Of a DNA stretch of 64,000 bases, positions 8,418 to 17,968 are shown in pieces. Each line of letters starts with the position of its first letter. Position 1 is the stretch's first letter. The stretch is from contig CAMKSE010000015.1 in the NCBI GenBank assembly GCA_946415365.1, positions 44,486 to 108,485 on the forward strand. Direction: 5' to 3'. The translations under genes and the position numbers were made by a program. Source of the stretch: an uncultured Prevotellaceae bacterium. GTDB lineage: Bacteria; Bacteroidota; Bacteroidia; Bacteroidales; Bacteroidaceae. A model generated the notes under the pieces. It was not told the DNA's origin. It ran no database searches and saw only the letters and a program-made list of their open reading frames with translations.

Positions 8418-9176
8418 TTAGTCAGCCAGTTTGGCCTTGATGAACTCGCGGTTCAGGCGGGCGATATTGGCAATGGTCTCGTTCTTCGGGCATACGGCCT
8501 CGCAGGCACGAGTATTAGTGCAATTGCCGAAGCCCGCCTCTTCCATAGCCATCACCATAGCCTTAGCACGCTTGGCAGCCTCCACGCGGCCCTGAGGAAG
8601 CAGGGCGAGCTGAGACACCTTCGAGCTGACGAACAGCATTGCTGAGCCGTTCTTACAAGCTGCAACACATGCGCCACAGCCGATGCAAGAAGCACAGTCC
8701 ATTGCCTCGTCGGCATCCTCCTTAGGAATGAGGATAGCGTTGGCATCCTGAGCCTGACCTGTGCGGATTGTGGTGTAACCACCAGCCTGGATGATCTTAT
8801 CGAAGGCGTTGCGGTCTACCATACAGTCCTTAATTACAGGGAAGGCTGCTGAGCGCCAAGGCTCGACGGTGATGACGTCACCATCGTTAAAGCGGCGCAT
8901 GTAGAGCTGACAGGTGGTAGCGCCACGCTCGGTGAGTCCGTGAGGCGTACCATTGATGTAGAGTGAGCACATACCGCAGATACCCTCGCGGCAGTCGTGG
9001 TCGAACACGAAGGGCTCCTTGCCTTCGTTGATGAGCTCCTCGTTCAGGATGTCAAGCATCTCGAGGAACGAGGTGTCGTCGGGAATATCGTGCATCTCGT
9101 GGGTGTCGAAATGTCCCTGGTCCTTGGGGCCATTCTGGCGCCAGAACTTTATTGTAAATGAAATATTCTTAGCCAT
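8418..9176 (-). CDS. sdhB: Succinate dehydrogenase/fumarate reductase iron-sulfur subunit
   Basis: Electron-transfer subunit of complex II, carrying electrons between the flavoprotein and the membrane quinone site. The [2Fe-2S] ligands are in [19 protein letters not shown] (residues about 60-80) and the later TTCQLY. The [4Fe-4S]/[3Fe-4S] ligands are in [14 protein letters not shown] and [13 protein letters not shown]. At 252 residues it is the B. subtilis/Wolinella-type size. In anaerobic Bacteroidota this enzyme mainly reduces fumarate to succinate (frdB in many annotations). Last gene of sdhC-A-B, 6 bp after sdhA. Confidence 0.95.
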   Translation of the reverse strand: MAKNISFTIKFWRQNGPKDQGHFDTHEMHDIPDDTSFLEMLDILNEELINEGKEPFVFDHDCREGICGMCSLYINGTPHGLTERGATTCQLYMRRFNDGDVITVEPWRSAAFPVIKDCMVDRNAFDKIIQAGGYTTIRTGQAQDANAILIPKEDADEAMDCASCIGCGACVAACKNGSAMLFVSSKVSQLALLPQGRVEAAKRAKAMVMAMEEAGFGNCTNTRACEAVCPKNETIANIARLNREFIKAKLAD

Positions 9177-9182
9177 ACCTAA

Positions 9183-11162
9183 TTAATTTTTATAGTTACG
9201 TGTCTGTACCTTGATAGCCTCGTACTCCAGCGGCTCTTTGATGAGCTCGGGCTCGTTGCCCTTGCCTTTGTAATCCCAGCAGCCCACATAGAAGTAGTTT
9301 TCATCGTCGCGCTTGGCCTCGCCTTCCTCGGTCTGATATTCCTCGCGGAAGTGACCACCACAAGATTCGTTACGTGAGAGGGCATCGAAAGCAACCAACT
9401 GACCCATGGTGAAGAAGTCGCGCAGGTGGATAGCCTTGTCAAGCTCGATGTTCAAGCCTTCCTTCGTTCCAGGAACGAACAGGTTGGTGTCGAATTCTTT
9501 CTCCAGCTCTGCCATCTTCTTCAGACCTGTCTTCAGGCCCTCAGCTGTACGACCCATACCAACATACTCCCACATGATGTGGCCGAGCTCCTTGTGGATA
9601 GAGTCAACAGAACGCTTACCCTTGATGTTAAGCAGACGATCTTGCTCTGCGTCGACGGCCTTCTCCGCCTCTGCAAACTCAGGCAGATCAGTAGAAACCT
9701 TTGGCCATACAGCCTGATCAGCAAGATAGTTCTGGATAGTGTAAGGCAATACGAAGTAACCATCGGCCAAACCCTGCATCAGAGCAGAAGCACCCAAACG
9801 GTTAGCACCGTGGTCAGAGAAGTTACACTCACCAATAGCGAACAAACCGGGGATGCTTGTCTGTAACTCGTAGTCAACCCAGATACCACCCATCGTGTAA
9901 TGGATAGCAGGATAAATCATCATCGGCTTGTAGTACTTCACGCCATTGATCTCATTAGCTACGTCGCCAGGGAATACGTCTGTTATCTCCTCGTACATCT
10001 CAAAGAGGTTGCCATAACGCTGCATGATGACGTCGAGACCCAGACGGTTGATAGACTCAGAGAAATCAAGGAACACAGCCAGACCAGTATTGTTCACACC
10101 GAAGCCCTTGTCGCAACGTTCCTTAGCAGCACGAGAGGCCACGTCACGAGGCACGAGGTTACCAAATGCAGGATAGCGGCGCTCCAGATAGTAGTCGCGA
10201 TCCTCCTCGGGAATCTCCCAACCTTGCTTAGTACCAGCCTGCAGAGCCTTGGCATCCTCCAACTTCTTCGGAACCCAAATACGACCATCGTTACGCAACG
10301 ACTCAGACATCAGCGTCAGCTTAGACTGCTTGTCGCCATGAACGGGGATACAGGTGGGGTGAATCTGAACGTAAGAGGGATTTGCAAAGTAAGCACCCTT
10401 GCGATAGCACTGAACAGCAGCCGAGCAGTTACAGCCCATAGCGTTGGTGGAGAGGAAGTAGGTGTTACCATAACCACCAGTAGCGATAACCACAGCGTTG
10501 GCGCTGAAACGCTCCAGCTTACCTGTCGTCAGATCCTTGGCAATGATACCACGAGCACGACCATCAACAATCACCACATCTTCCATCTCATAACGAGTGT
10601 ACAGCTTCACTTTACCGGCCTTCACCTGACAGCTCAGTGAGCTATAGGCACCCAGCAGCAACTGCTGACCCGTCTGACCCTTAGCGTAGAACGTACGGCT
10701 TACCTGAGCACCACCGAATGAACGGTTAGCCAGCATGCCACCATATTCACGAGCGAAGGGAACGCCCTGAGCTACGCACTGGTCGATAATATTGTTTGAA
10801 ACCTCAGCCAGACGATAAACGTTGGCCTCACGAGCACGATAGTCACCACCCTTTACTGTGTCGTAGAACAAACGATAGATAGAGTCACCATCGTTCTGAT
10901 AGCACTTAGCTGCATTGATACCACCCTGAGCAGCAATCGAGTGAGCGCGACGGGGAGAGTCCTGAATGCAGAAATTATACACGTTGAAACCCATCTCTGC
11001 CAACGAAGCGGCAGCGGATGCACCAGCCAAGCCAGTACCAACCACAATCACGTCGAGCTTCAGCTTGTTCTTCGGGTTTACGAGACGCTGATGAGCCTTA
11101 TATTCCTTCCATTTCTCGGGTACTGGACCTGCGGGAATCTTAGAATCAATTTTCTTTGCCAT
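9183..11162 (-). CDS. sdhA: Succinate dehydrogenase/fumarate reductase flavoprotein subunit
   Basis: Catalytic subunit interconverting fumarate and succinate. The FAD-binding dinucleotide fold is at residues about 37-52 ([19 protein letters not shown]). [20 protein letters not shown] contains the histidine that carries covalent [14 protein letters not shown] and the late [19 protein letters not shown] are signature regions. At 659 residues it is the longer flavoprotein type that pairs with a single five-helix cytochrome b subunit, here encoded just upstream. Central to succinate production by fermentation in Prevotella and Bacteroides (established knowledge of the genus). Confidence 0.97.
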   Translation of the reverse strand: MAKKIDSKIPAGPVPEKWKEYKAHQRLVNPKNKLKLDVIVVGTGLAGASAAASLAEMGFNVYNFCIQDSPRRAHSIAAQGGINAAKCYQNDGDSIYRLFYDTVKGGDYRAREANVYRLAEVSNNIIDQCVAQGVPFAREYGGMLANRSFGGAQVSRTFYAKGQTGQQLLLGAYSSLSCQVKAGKVKLYTRYEMEDVVIVDGRARGIIAKDLTTGKLERFSANAVVIATGGYGNTYFLSTNAMGCNCSAAVQCYRKGAYFANPSYVQIHPTCIPVHGDKQSKLTLMSESLRNDGRIWVPKKLEDAKALQAGTKQGWEIPEEDRDYYLERRYPAFGNLVPRDVASRAAKERCDKGFGVNNTGLAVFLDFSESINRLGLDVIMQRYGNLFEMYEEITDVFPGDVANEINGVKYYKPMMIYPAIHYTMGGIWVDYELQTSIPGLFAIGECNFSDHGANRLGASALMQGLADGYFVLPYTIQNYLADQAVWPKVSTDLPEFAEAEKAVDAEQDRLLNIKGKRSVDSIHKELGHIMWEYVGMGRTAEGLKTGLKKMAELEKEFDTNLFVPGTKEGLNIELDKAIHLRDFFTMGQLVAFDALSRNESCGGHFREEYQTEEGEAKRDDENYFYVGCWDYKGKGNEPELIKEPLEYEAIKVQTRNYKN

Positions 11163-11188
11163 AATTCTTAGAAATTAAAAGTTGATAA

Positions 11189-11872
11189 TTAGCAGAGGCT
11201 CGGAGCACACTTGAATGCGAAAGCCAAAACAACCACAAGGAATGCGAGAATCAGCAGCGTCACGTAGATGATGCCGATAATTTTCCAACGACAGAACCAA
11301 ATCTTGCCACTCCAGCCAAGTGTCTGCAGTGCTGACCAGAATCCATGAGTCAAGTGGAACCAAAGGGCGACAAGCCACACGATGTAGAGTACCACGAAGA
11401 CTGGGTTAGAGAACGTCTCCACAATCCAAGCAAAACCATCAGCCGGATCAATCTGCTGATAGGTACCTATCAACTCGGCAAACATCATGTTGTACCAGAA
11501 GTTGTACAGGTGGAGCAGCAGTCCGATTACCACGATAAGACCCAGCACGAGCATATTCTTCGATGACCACTCCACCTTACCGGAGTTGACCACCGTCGAC
11601 ACCTCGTAACGGTTATTACCACGAGCCGTACGATTCTGCGCTGTCAGGATGAAAGCGTAGACGATGTGAATCACTGCCAAGGCAGCCAAGCCAAGTGTAG
11701 CCACAACGGCATACCAGTTGGCACCCAGGAATTCGCAAATCATGTTGTAACCCTCTTCCGAGAAGAGCGCCACCAAGTTCATGCAACCGTGGAAGGTCAG
11801 GAACAAGATCAGCGCAATGCCCGTCACAGACATTACAACTTTTCTACCAATTGATGAATTGATTAACCACAT
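11189..11872 (-). CDS. sdhC: Succinate dehydrogenase/fumarate reductase cytochrome b subunit
   Basis: Membrane anchor of complex II, 227 residues with five hydrophobic segments. It begins MWLINSSIGRKVVMSVTGIA, the usual start of the Bacteroidota B-type SdhC family. Histidines in the helices (FLTFHGCMNL, LAVIHIVYAF, LLHLYNFWYN, WFHLTHGFWSALQTLG) are candidate axial ligands for two b haems. First gene of the operon; 26 bp separate it from sdhA. The promoter lies about 130 bp upstream, giving a long leader. Confidence 0.92.
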   Translation of the reverse strand: MWLINSSIGRKVVMSVTGIALILFLTFHGCMNLVALFSEEGYNMICEFLGANWYAVVATLGLAALAVIHIVYAFILTAQNRTARGNNRYEVSTVVNSGKVEWSSKNMLVLGLIVVIGLLLHLYNFWYNMMFAELIGTYQQIDPADGFAWIVETFSNPVFVVLYIVWLVALWFHLTHGFWSALQTLGWSGKIWFCRWKIIGIIYVTLLILAFLVVVLAFAFKCAPSLC

Positions 11873-12002
11873 AAGTTGTTGAAATTAAGTTATTTATATA
11901 TGAATAATAGTTCTCGTTTCTTTACATTATTTGAGCCGTAAAGCCCCCTCAAGCCTCGTCGTATGTACCTTGTTATTAGTACTTAAAGACTGTTTTAGAC
12001 CG

Positions 12003-12033
12003 CAAAGATACTATAAAATAATGATATTTCAAA
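12003..12033 (-). promoter_or_regulatory. Promoter of the sdhC-A-B operon
   Basis: Minus strand: TTTG (12030-12033), 19 bp, TATCTTTG (12003-12010). The predicted transcript start is about 125 nt before the sdhC ATG, so the 5' leader (11873-12000) is unusually long. It has no ORF of note and only short potential hairpins. Confidence 0.7.
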
Positions 12034-12076
12034 GTTTTTTGAGGTAAAAATGCACTTAATATTCGAAATTTATTGT

Positions 12077-12084
12077 TACTTTTG
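12077..12084 (+). promoter_or_regulatory. -7 box for mnmG
   Basis: TACTTTTG matches TAnnTTTG and sits 21 bp before the mnmG ATG. No TTTG at the ideal -33 distance. Confidence 0.5.
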
Positions 12085-12104
12085 CGGAAAATTAGCAAAT
12101 AAGG

Positions 12105-14024
12105 ATGAAATTCAAGTATGATGTGATAATCATCGGAGGTGGTCATGCGGGCTGCGAAGCGGCCTGCGCCAGTGCCAATATGGGTGCCAAGACCTGTCTA
12201 GTAACGATGGACATGAACAAGATAGCTCAGATGTCATGCAATCCTGCTATCGGAGGCATAGCCAAGGGGCAGATTGTCCGTGAGATTGACGCCTTAGGTG
12301 GCCATATGGGTTTAGTGACTGACGCCACCTCCATCCAATTCCGTATGTTAAACGTAGGCAAGGGTCCAGCTGTTTGGTCGCCAAGAGCCCAATGCGACAG
12401 AGGGAAGTTCATCTGGGAATGGCGCAGACATCTTGACGCAACACCAAACCTCGACATCTGGCAAGATCAAGCAGAAGAACTATTAGTAGAAACTAACCCA
12501 ACTAAAGAAACAAGCGTCTCTGTTGTTGGCGTGAAGACTATTTGGGGGGCTGAGATATATGCGAAATGTGTGGTGCTAACGGCAGGCACATTCCTCAACG
12601 GACTTATGCACATCGGACGGAAGATGGTGCCTGGTGGTAGAATAGCTGAGCCAGCCGTACCCCATCTGACGGAAAGCATCACCCGCCATGGTGTCAATAC
12701 TGCCAGAATGAAGACTGGCACGCCTGTCCGTATTGACAAGCGTAGTGTTCATTTCGAAGATCTAGATATCCAGCCTGGGGAATCAAGACCCTACCAATTC
12801 AGTTTTATGAATAAAGGAGGAGCACTGAGACAATTGCCCTGTTGGACTGTGAACACCAACGCCGAGGTGCATGAGATTCTTAGAAGCGGTTTGCCAGACT
12901 CCCCACTCTATAACGGACAGATACAATCGATTGGACCTCGGTATTGTCCTTCGATAGAAACGAAACTCGTAACTTTCCCAGATAGAGACAAACATCCCCT
13001 TTTCTTGGAACCAGAGGGTGAAGAAAGCAATGAGATGTATCTGAACGGTTTCTCGTCGTCATTACCGATGGATGTACAGATTGAAGCCCTCAAAAAGATT
13101 CCTGCATTTAGAGACCTGAAAGTGTACCGTCCAGGGTATGCCATTGAATACGATTTCTTCGATCCAACGCAACTTCGTCACTCGTTGGAATCTAAAAAAA
13201 TAACAAACCTATTTATGGCAGGTCAAGTGAATGGGACGACAGGCTATGAGGAAGCAGGTGGCCAAGGTACGATGGCTGGCATTAATGCTGCACTAAAGGC
13301 TGGCGCTGATGACATTGGCACCACGACTGCAGATTATTCACCCTTTGTACTCCATCGTGATGAGGCATATATTGGTGTACTCATTGATGATTTAGTAACT
13401 AAAGGTGTAGACGAGCCCTACCGAATGTTCACATCAAGAGCAGAGTATCGCATCCTATTAAGACAAGACGATGCCGACGCCCGTCTTACAGAAAAGGCAT
13501 ATGAGCTAGGCTTAGCCAAAAGAGATCGTTACAACTGGTGGTTAGAAAAAAAACAGCATATCGAAGAAATCGAAATGTTTTGTCAAGAGTTCGCCATAAA
13601 ACCGAAACTAATTAACAGCGCTCTTGAGGCTCTTGGCACAACCCCGCTCCAGTTTGGGTGTAAACTCGTGGACCTCGTAAATCGTCCACAACTCAATCTA
13701 CAGAATTTATCGCAAATTATTCCCCAACTGAAAGAAGTACTGAATCGTCCGACAAATCGTAAGGAAGAAATTGCGGAAGCAGCAGAAATCAGGATGAAAT
13801 ACAAAGGCTATATCGATCGGGAAAGAATCGTGGCAGACAAGATGCACCGTTTAGAAAACATCAAGATTAAAGGCCATTTCAAATACGACGAATTGCAAGG
13901 GCTCTCGACAGAGTGCCGACAGAAGTTGGAAAAAATACAGCCAGAGACACTCGCTCAAGCTAGTCGTATTCCTGGCGTCTCGCCTAGTGACATCAACGTA
14001 TTATTAGTACTGATGGGCAGATAA
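12105..14024 (+). CDS. mnmG: tRNA uridine-5-carboxymethylaminomethyl modification enzyme
   Basis: FAD-dependent partner of MnmE that installs the cmnm5 group on U34 of certain tRNAs. The N-terminal FAD fold DVIIIGGGHAGCEAACASA, the MSCNPAIGGIAKGQIVREID block, and GQVNGTTGYEEAGGQGTMAG (residues about 370-390) are GidA hallmarks. The C-terminal helical domain ends RIPGVSPSDINVLLVLMGR, the MnmE-binding region. The length, 639 residues, is normal. mnmG often lies near the origin of replication, consistent with the parS-like sites immediately downstream. Confidence 0.97.
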   Translation: MKFKYDVIIIGGGHAGCEAACASANMGAKTCLVTMDMNKIAQMSCNPAIGGIAKGQIVREIDALGGHMGLVTDATSIQFRMLNVGKGPAVWSPRAQCDRGKFIWEWRRHLDATPNLDIWQDQAEELLVETNPTKETSVSVVGVKTIWGAEIYAKCVVLTAGTFLNGLMHIGRKMVPGGRIAEPAVPHLTESITRHGVNTARMKTGTPVRIDKRSVHFEDLDIQPGESRPYQFSFMNKGGALRQLPCWTVNTNAEVHEILRSGLPDSPLYNGQIQSIGPRYCPSIETKLVTFPDRDKHPLFLEPEGEESNEMYLNGFSSSLPMDVQIEALKKIPAFRDLKVYRPGYAIEYDFFDPTQLRHSLESKKITNLFMAGQVNGTTGYEEAGGQGTMAGINAALKAGADDIGTTTADYSPFVLHRDEAYIGVLIDDLVTKGVDEPYRMFTSRAEYRILLRQDDADARLTEKAYELGLAKRDRYNWWLEKKQHIEEIEMFCQEFAIKPKLINSALEALGTTPLQFGCKLVDLVNRPQLNLQNLSQIIPQLKEVLNRPTNRKEEIAEAAEIRMKYKGYIDRERIVADKMHRLENIKIKGHFKYDELQGLSTECRQKLEKIQPETLAQASRIPGVSPSDINVLLVLMGR

Positions 14025-14055
14025 CGTCATTACACAAATAAAGAGCAAAGAACTT

Positions 14056-14071
14056 TGTTCCACGTGAAACA
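14056..14071. other. parS-like site 1 (ParB-binding centromere)
   Basis: TGTTCCACGTGAAACA fits the bacterial parS consensus TGTTNCACGTGAAACA. The 14-bp core has one mismatch from a perfect palindrome. It lies in the 81-bp gap between mnmG and apt, outside coding sequence. Confidence 0.8.
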
Positions 14072-14105
14072 TATCAACAAACATAATTAACATAACTAAT
14101 TGAAT

Positions 14106-14633
14106 ATGAACAATAAAGTCTTAATGGACAATCTGCGTGAAATACCAGATTTCCCCAAAAAAGGAATCAATTTCCGTGATGTAACAACGCTCTACAAGAA
14201 CGCAGAGTGCGTAAAAATTATGCTGGACGAACTGGAGGCCATCTACAAGGACAAAGGCATTACAAAGATCGTAGGCATCGAGAGTCGTGGATTCGTAATG
14301 GCTTCTGCACTCGCTGGTCGTTTAGGCTGTGGTATAGTTATGGCACGTAAACCAGGCAAACTGCCAGCTACAGTGATTAAAGAATCCTTTTCCAAAGAAT
14401 ATGGTGTCGACACCATAGAGATGCACATAGACTCCATCGACGAAAACGATGTCGTACTGATTCATGATGATTTATTAGCAACAGGTGGTACGGCGAAGGC
14501 CGCCTATAACCTAGTACAGCATTTCCATCCAAAAAAGGTTTATATGAACTTCATTATTGAAATTACGGACGAGGGGCTTCATGGTCATGACCTCTTTGAG
14601 GGCATCGACCTCACGACTCTCATGGTAATCTGA
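14106..14633 (+). CDS. apt: Adenine phosphoribosyltransferase
   Basis: Purine salvage: adenine plus PRPP gives AMP. The start is the ATG at 14106 (MNNKVLMDNLREIPDFPKKG); a TTG two codons earlier is less likely. IVGIESRGFVMASALAGRLG and the PRPP-binding loop VVLIHDDLLATGGTAKAAY (residues about 118-136) are diagnostic. The length, 175 residues, is standard. It lies between two parS-like sites. It is 35 bp downstream of the first one, so ParB binding could overlap its promoter region; this is inference. Confidence 0.95.
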   Translation: MNNKVLMDNLREIPDFPKKGINFRDVTTLYKNAECVKIMLDELEAIYKDKGITKIVGIESRGFVMASALAGRLGCGIVMARKPGKLPATVIKESFSKEYGVDTIEMHIDSIDENDVVLIHDDLLATGGTAKAAYNLVQHFHPKKVYMNFIIEITDEGLHGHDLFEGIDLTTLMVI

Positions 14634-14656
14634 GTCGAAGACGCGAACACAGTGAG

Positions 14657-14685
14657 ACGTGTGACACAATTGACGCGTCACACGT
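14657..14685. repeat. Inverted repeat after apt
   Basis: Perfect 9-bp arms ACGTGTGAC (14657-14665) and GTCACACGT (14677-14685), 11-nt loop. It is not followed by a T-run, so it is a weak terminator at best. Its right arm runs into the second parS-like site. Confidence 0.6.
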
Positions 14686-14697
14686 TTCACGTGAAAC
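14684..14697. other. parS-like site 2 (ParB-binding centromere)
   Basis: GTTTCACGTGAAAC, a perfect 14-bp palindrome identical to the core of the bacterial parS consensus, between apt and uvrC and 627 bp from site 1. Two near-perfect copies in adjacent intergenic gaps make chance unlikely. Confidence 0.88.
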
Positions 14698-14747
14698 ATA
14701 GAACGCTACGGTCCCTTAATATAAAGGAGTTTTAAGCAACTAAATAC

Positions 14748-16583
14748 ATGACGAAGGAAGAAAACGAAAGGAGATTAAGGTACCTGAAAGGTATCGTCAG
14801 CAGACTGCCAGAAAAACCTGGCAGTTACCAATTCTATGACAACAGTAAGGCAATAATATATGTAGGAAAAGCAAAGAATCTCAAATCGAGGGTCTCTTCT
14901 TACTTTCACTCAGAGGTAGACCGTTTTAAGACAAAAGTTCTTGTTAGCAAAATCTTCGACATCAGTTACACGGTTGTGAATACGGAAGAAGACGCACTAT
15001 TACTTGAAAATTCGCTCATCAAGAAATACAATCCTCGTTACAATGTTCTTCTGAAAGACGGCAAAACCTACCCTTCCATCTGTGTCACCAATGAGTTCTT
15101 CCCTCGCATCTTCAGCACACGTACTATTAACAAGAAATGGGGCTCCTACTTTGGTCCCTACTCTCATGTTGGAACAATGAAGGCTGTACTTGATCTTATA
15201 AAGCTGCTCTATCACCCTCGCACCTGTCGTCAGCCTATTACTAAAGAGGGCATTGAAACCGGTAAATATAAAGTCTGTTTAGACTACCATATAAAAAAAT
15301 GTATGGGGCCATGTACCAAAAAGCAATCCTATGAGGACTATCATAAAAACATCATGCAGGCTCGTGAAATTCTGAAAGGAAACACAAGGCAAGTTCAACG
15401 CGAACTCAAAGATGAAATGCTCAAGTTATCAGAGGAACTTCGTTTTGAGGAAGCAGAAGAAATAAAGCAAAAAATAATTGCTTTGGACACATTTGTTTCT
15501 AATAGCGAGGTTGTCAGTCACACCATAAACAACGTTGATGTTTTCTCAATCACCAGTGACGAAAAGATTGCGTTCATCAACTACATCCATGTCAGTAACG
15601 GCAGCATAAATCAAAGTTTTACTATAGAATACAAAAAGAAATTGAACGAGAGTGATGAGGAGTTATTACAGTTAGGCATCATAGAGTTAAGAGAGCGATT
15701 TGGAAGTCTGGCTAAGGAAATTATTGTGCCGCAAGAGGTCAATGTTGAACTTGATAATGTGGTCTTTACAATCCCGCAGAGAGGAGACAAAAAGACCCTT
15801 CTCGACCTCTCAATCATGAATGGAAAACAGTATAAGTTCGACCGTCTGAAACAAGCTGAGAAGCTGAATCCAGAACAAAAACAAACCCGTTTAATGAAGG
15901 AGCTGCAGGAGAAGCTACATCTACCTAAACTCCCATATCAAATAGAGTGTTTCGACAACTCTAACATCTCAGGAACGGATGCTGTTGCTGCCTGTGTAGT
16001 ATTTAAAGCACTAAAACCCAGCAAGAAAGATTACAAACACTATAATATCAAAACAGTCACTGGCCCAGACGATTACGCATCCATGAAAGAGGTCGTTTCG
16101 AGACGTTATACGCGTGTTTTGGAAGAACAAAATCCCCTACCCGACCTCATCATAGCAGATGGTGGAAAAGGTCAAATGGAAGTCATCAGACAGGTCATTC
16201 AGGATGAACTGAATCTCGACATCCCCATTGCAGGGCTTGCAAAAGACAATCGACATCGTACCAACGAATTGCTCTACGGCTTCCCCCCAATGCATGTGGC
16301 CCTAAAAACAGACTCAGAACTATTCCATATCCTGACTCACATCCAAGATGAAGTACATCGTTTCGCCATAGAATTCCATCGAAACAAGCGTTCTAAGCGC
16401 GCCCTGCACTCTGAGTTGGATACCATTAAGGGCATTGGTCCCAAAGCGCGTGAGGCGCTTCTAAAGGGCCTGAAATCAGTCAAAAAGATAAGCGAGGCCG
16501 ACTATGAAACGTTAGCAACTCTGATTGGGCCTGCAAAAGCAGGTATCGTATATCAGCATTTCCACAATACCAATAATCAATAA
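14748..16583 (+). CDS. uvrC: Excinuclease ABC subunit C
   Basis: Makes the two incisions in nucleotide excision repair after UvrA/UvrB damage recognition. The GIY-YIG domain is at residues about 15-100 (KPGSYQFYDNSKAIIYVGKA). The UVR motif region is around 215-235 (KLSEELRFEEAEEIKQKI). The RNase H-like nuclease includes ECFDNSNISGTDAVA and IADGGKGQM. A C-terminal helix-hairpin-helix (LDTIKGIGPKAREALL) follows. Length 611, normal. It starts 50 bp after parS-like site 2. Confidence 0.97.
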   Translation: MTKEENERRLRYLKGIVSRLPEKPGSYQFYDNSKAIIYVGKAKNLKSRVSSYFHSEVDRFKTKVLVSKIFDISYTVVNTEEDALLLENSLIKKYNPRYNVLLKDGKTYPSICVTNEFFPRIFSTRTINKKWGSYFGPYSHVGTMKAVLDLIKLLYHPRTCRQPITKEGIETGKYKVCLDYHIKKCMGPCTKKQSYEDYHKNIMQAREILKGNTRQVQRELKDEMLKLSEELRFEEAEEIKQKIIALDTFVSNSEVVSHTINNVDVFSITSDEKIAFINYIHVSNGSINQSFTIEYKKKLNESDEELLQLGIIELRERFGSLAKEIIVPQEVNVELDNVVFTIPQRGDKKTLLDLSIMNGKQYKFDRLKQAEKLNPEQKQTRLMKELQEKLHLPKLPYQIECFDNSNISGTDAVAACVVFKALKPSKKDYKHYNIKTVTGPDDYASMKEVVSRRYTRVLEEQNPLPDLIIADGGKGQMEVIRQVIQDELNLDIPIAGLAKDNRHRTNELLYGFPPMHVALKTDSELFHILTHIQDEVHRFAIEFHRNKRSKRALHSELDTIKGIGPKAREALLKGLKSVKKISEADYETLATLIGPAKAGIVYQHFHNTNNQ

Positions 16584-16741
16584 CTAAAGATAAAATAATC
16601 ACATGGTCACAGCTGTAACCATGTAACCTATAAGTATAATCACATAAATATTGTAAATAAAATTCGTAACACAGGAGTATGATAGAGGGATTATTGTATT
16701 CTTCTGATTATCAAAGGTTTATATTTATCAAATTTTGCAGG

Positions 16742-16812
16742 CTGCAAACTCCGAGTTTCCTGCCTTGAAACTCCGAGTTCCCAGACTGGGAAATATGAGA
16801 AAGGATACTTGA
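16742..16812 (-). repeat. Dispersed intergenic repeat, copy 1
   Basis: Read on the minus strand this shares about 42 aligned bases with 33669-33713 on the plus strand: TATCCTTTCTC, a short variable gap, ATTTCCC, then CTGGGAACTCGGAGTTT. It contains two copies of the odd-centre palindrome AAACTCGGAGTTT-type core (16745-16757 and 16768-16780 region). The surrounding 16584-17010 stretch has no other gene-like content except the dtd promoter. Confidence 0.65.
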
Positions 16813-16954
16813 TTCTTCAAGTGAGCAGTAAAGTCAATAAGGATTGTAAAATAATTTAACGAGTAATCAAGTAGAAGTGGTTACATGCATTTAACCAACG
16901 GTAGTTTGATTAGTCCAAATTAAAATCAAATCTTAAAAATTTCACTATCGAAAA

Positions 16955-16986
16955 TTTGGTAATTTGCAAATAATGTTCTAACTTTG
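16955..16986 (+). promoter_or_regulatory. Promoter of the dtd operon
   Basis: TTTG (16955-16958), exactly 20 bp, TAACTTTG (16979-16986); the ATG of dtd is at 17011. Confidence 0.75.
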
Positions 16987-17010
16987 CCGAAAAAACAAGA
17001 ACAAGAGCCG

Positions 17011-17463
17011 ATGAGAGCTGTCATACAACGTGTCAGTCACGCTAACGTCACCATCAATGGAACAATGAAAAGCCAGATAAAACAGGGTTATCTGATCCTA
17101 TTAGGCATTTGCGACGAGGACACGTTGGAAGATGTTGACTGGTTGGTAAAGAAGATTGCCAATTTGCGCGTGTTTGGCGATGAAAATGACGTGATGAACC
17201 GCTCGATACTGGAAGTCCAGGGCGAGGCGCTTGTAGTGAGCCAGTTTACGCTCTACGCCAGCTATAAAAAGGGCAATCGTCCTTCATGGTACAGAGCAGG
17301 TTCCCATGAGCACTCTATCCCACTCTATGAGGCTTTCTGCAACCTACTTTCCGAGGCCATTGGCAAGCCTGTTGGTACAGGCGAATTTGGGGCAGATATG
17401 AAGGTCGAGCTACTTAATGACGGCCCTGTTACCATCTGTATGGATACTAAAAACAAGGAATAA
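17011..17463 (+). CDS. dtd: D-aminoacyl-tRNA deacylase
   Basis: Hydrolyses D-aminoacyl-tRNAs and achiral mischarged tRNAs, recycling tRNA. The start is the ATG at 17011 (MRAVIQRVSHANVTING), the family's normal N-terminus; an upstream TTG frame overlaps the promoter and is rejected. SQFTLYASYKKGNRPSW and the late NDGPVTICMDTKN (Gly-cisPro motif GPVT) are the active-site signatures. 150 residues. It heads an operon with three small membrane proteins, a MazG-like enzyme and deoC. Confidence 0.95.
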   Translation: MRAVIQRVSHANVTINGTMKSQIKQGYLILLGICDEDTLEDVDWLVKKIANLRVFGDENDVMNRSILEVQGEALVVSQFTLYASYKKGNRPSWYRAGSHEHSIPLYEAFCNLLSEAIGKPVGTGEFGADMKVELLNDGPVTICMDTKNKE

Positions 17464-17474
17464 ATATCTGAGAT

Positions 17475-17696
17475 ATGGACAGAAGACAAATCACAAATTA
17501 CGTAAACTTCGGAGCCCTGATCTGTTACATACTGGGGCGTGTACTAAACATGAATATCCTCGTATGGATTGGCTTGGGTATCATGACGTTATCAAGTATC
17601 TGGACAATCATTCACTGGAAGGAAAACGACAAGATGTCGAATTACATTTCTGTGGCCTTTCTGGTACTCGTCGGACTATCCTTCTTCGGACTCTAA
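17475..17696 (+). CDS. Small membrane protein, first of three tandem paralogues
   Basis: 73 residues with two or three hydrophobic segments; the C-terminal half carries SIWTIIHWKENDKMSNYISV. The HWKE motif also appears in the next two genes at the same relative place, suggesting tandem duplication. No family recognised. It is the most diverged of the three. It lies 11 bp after dtd and 3 bp before the next gene, so it is part of the operon. Confidence 0.75.
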   Translation: MDRRQITNYVNFGALICYILGRVLNMNILVWIGLGIMTLSSIWTIIHWKENDKMSNYISVAFLVLVGLSFFGL

Positions 17697-17699
17697 ACG

Positions 17700-17948
17700 A
17701 TGAAGAAATACCTGAGAGAAATAGAAATTGGAGGAATAATCCTTGCAGTCATCGGCATTATCTGCGCCCTGGTTTGGGGTGCGACTTTTGGCGGATGGCT
17801 CTGCGGTATCGGACTCTTTCTGATGCTATTGGTCTTTCTCTATAAGGCCTTCCATTGGAAAGAATATGAGCGAGAGAATAAGCAGTACATCATGATTATC
17901 CTGCTCACAATCGTCATCCTATTCATTCAGTTATTAACAAGGAAATAA
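17700..17948 (+). CDS. Small membrane protein, second of three tandem paralogues
   Basis: 82 residues. The layout is a short basic N-terminus (MKKYLREIEIGGIIL), a first hydrophobic hairpin, the cytosol-like motif AFHWKEYERENKQY, and a final hydrophobic helix. Closest to the third copy: both have (M)KKYL near the start, W-G in the first helices and HWKEYE. Function unknown. Separated from neighbours by 3 and 20 bp. Confidence 0.8.
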   Translation: MKKYLREIEIGGIILAVIGIICALVWGATFGGWLCGIGLFLMLLVFLYKAFHWKEYERENKQYIMIILLTIVILFIQLLTRK

Positions 17949-17968
17949 AAACAAATAACACTCAAAAA

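Noticed and set aside
9900..10640. 246-residue plus-strand frame opposite sdhA
   Set aside because: Antisense shadow of the flavoprotein; low-complexity composition.
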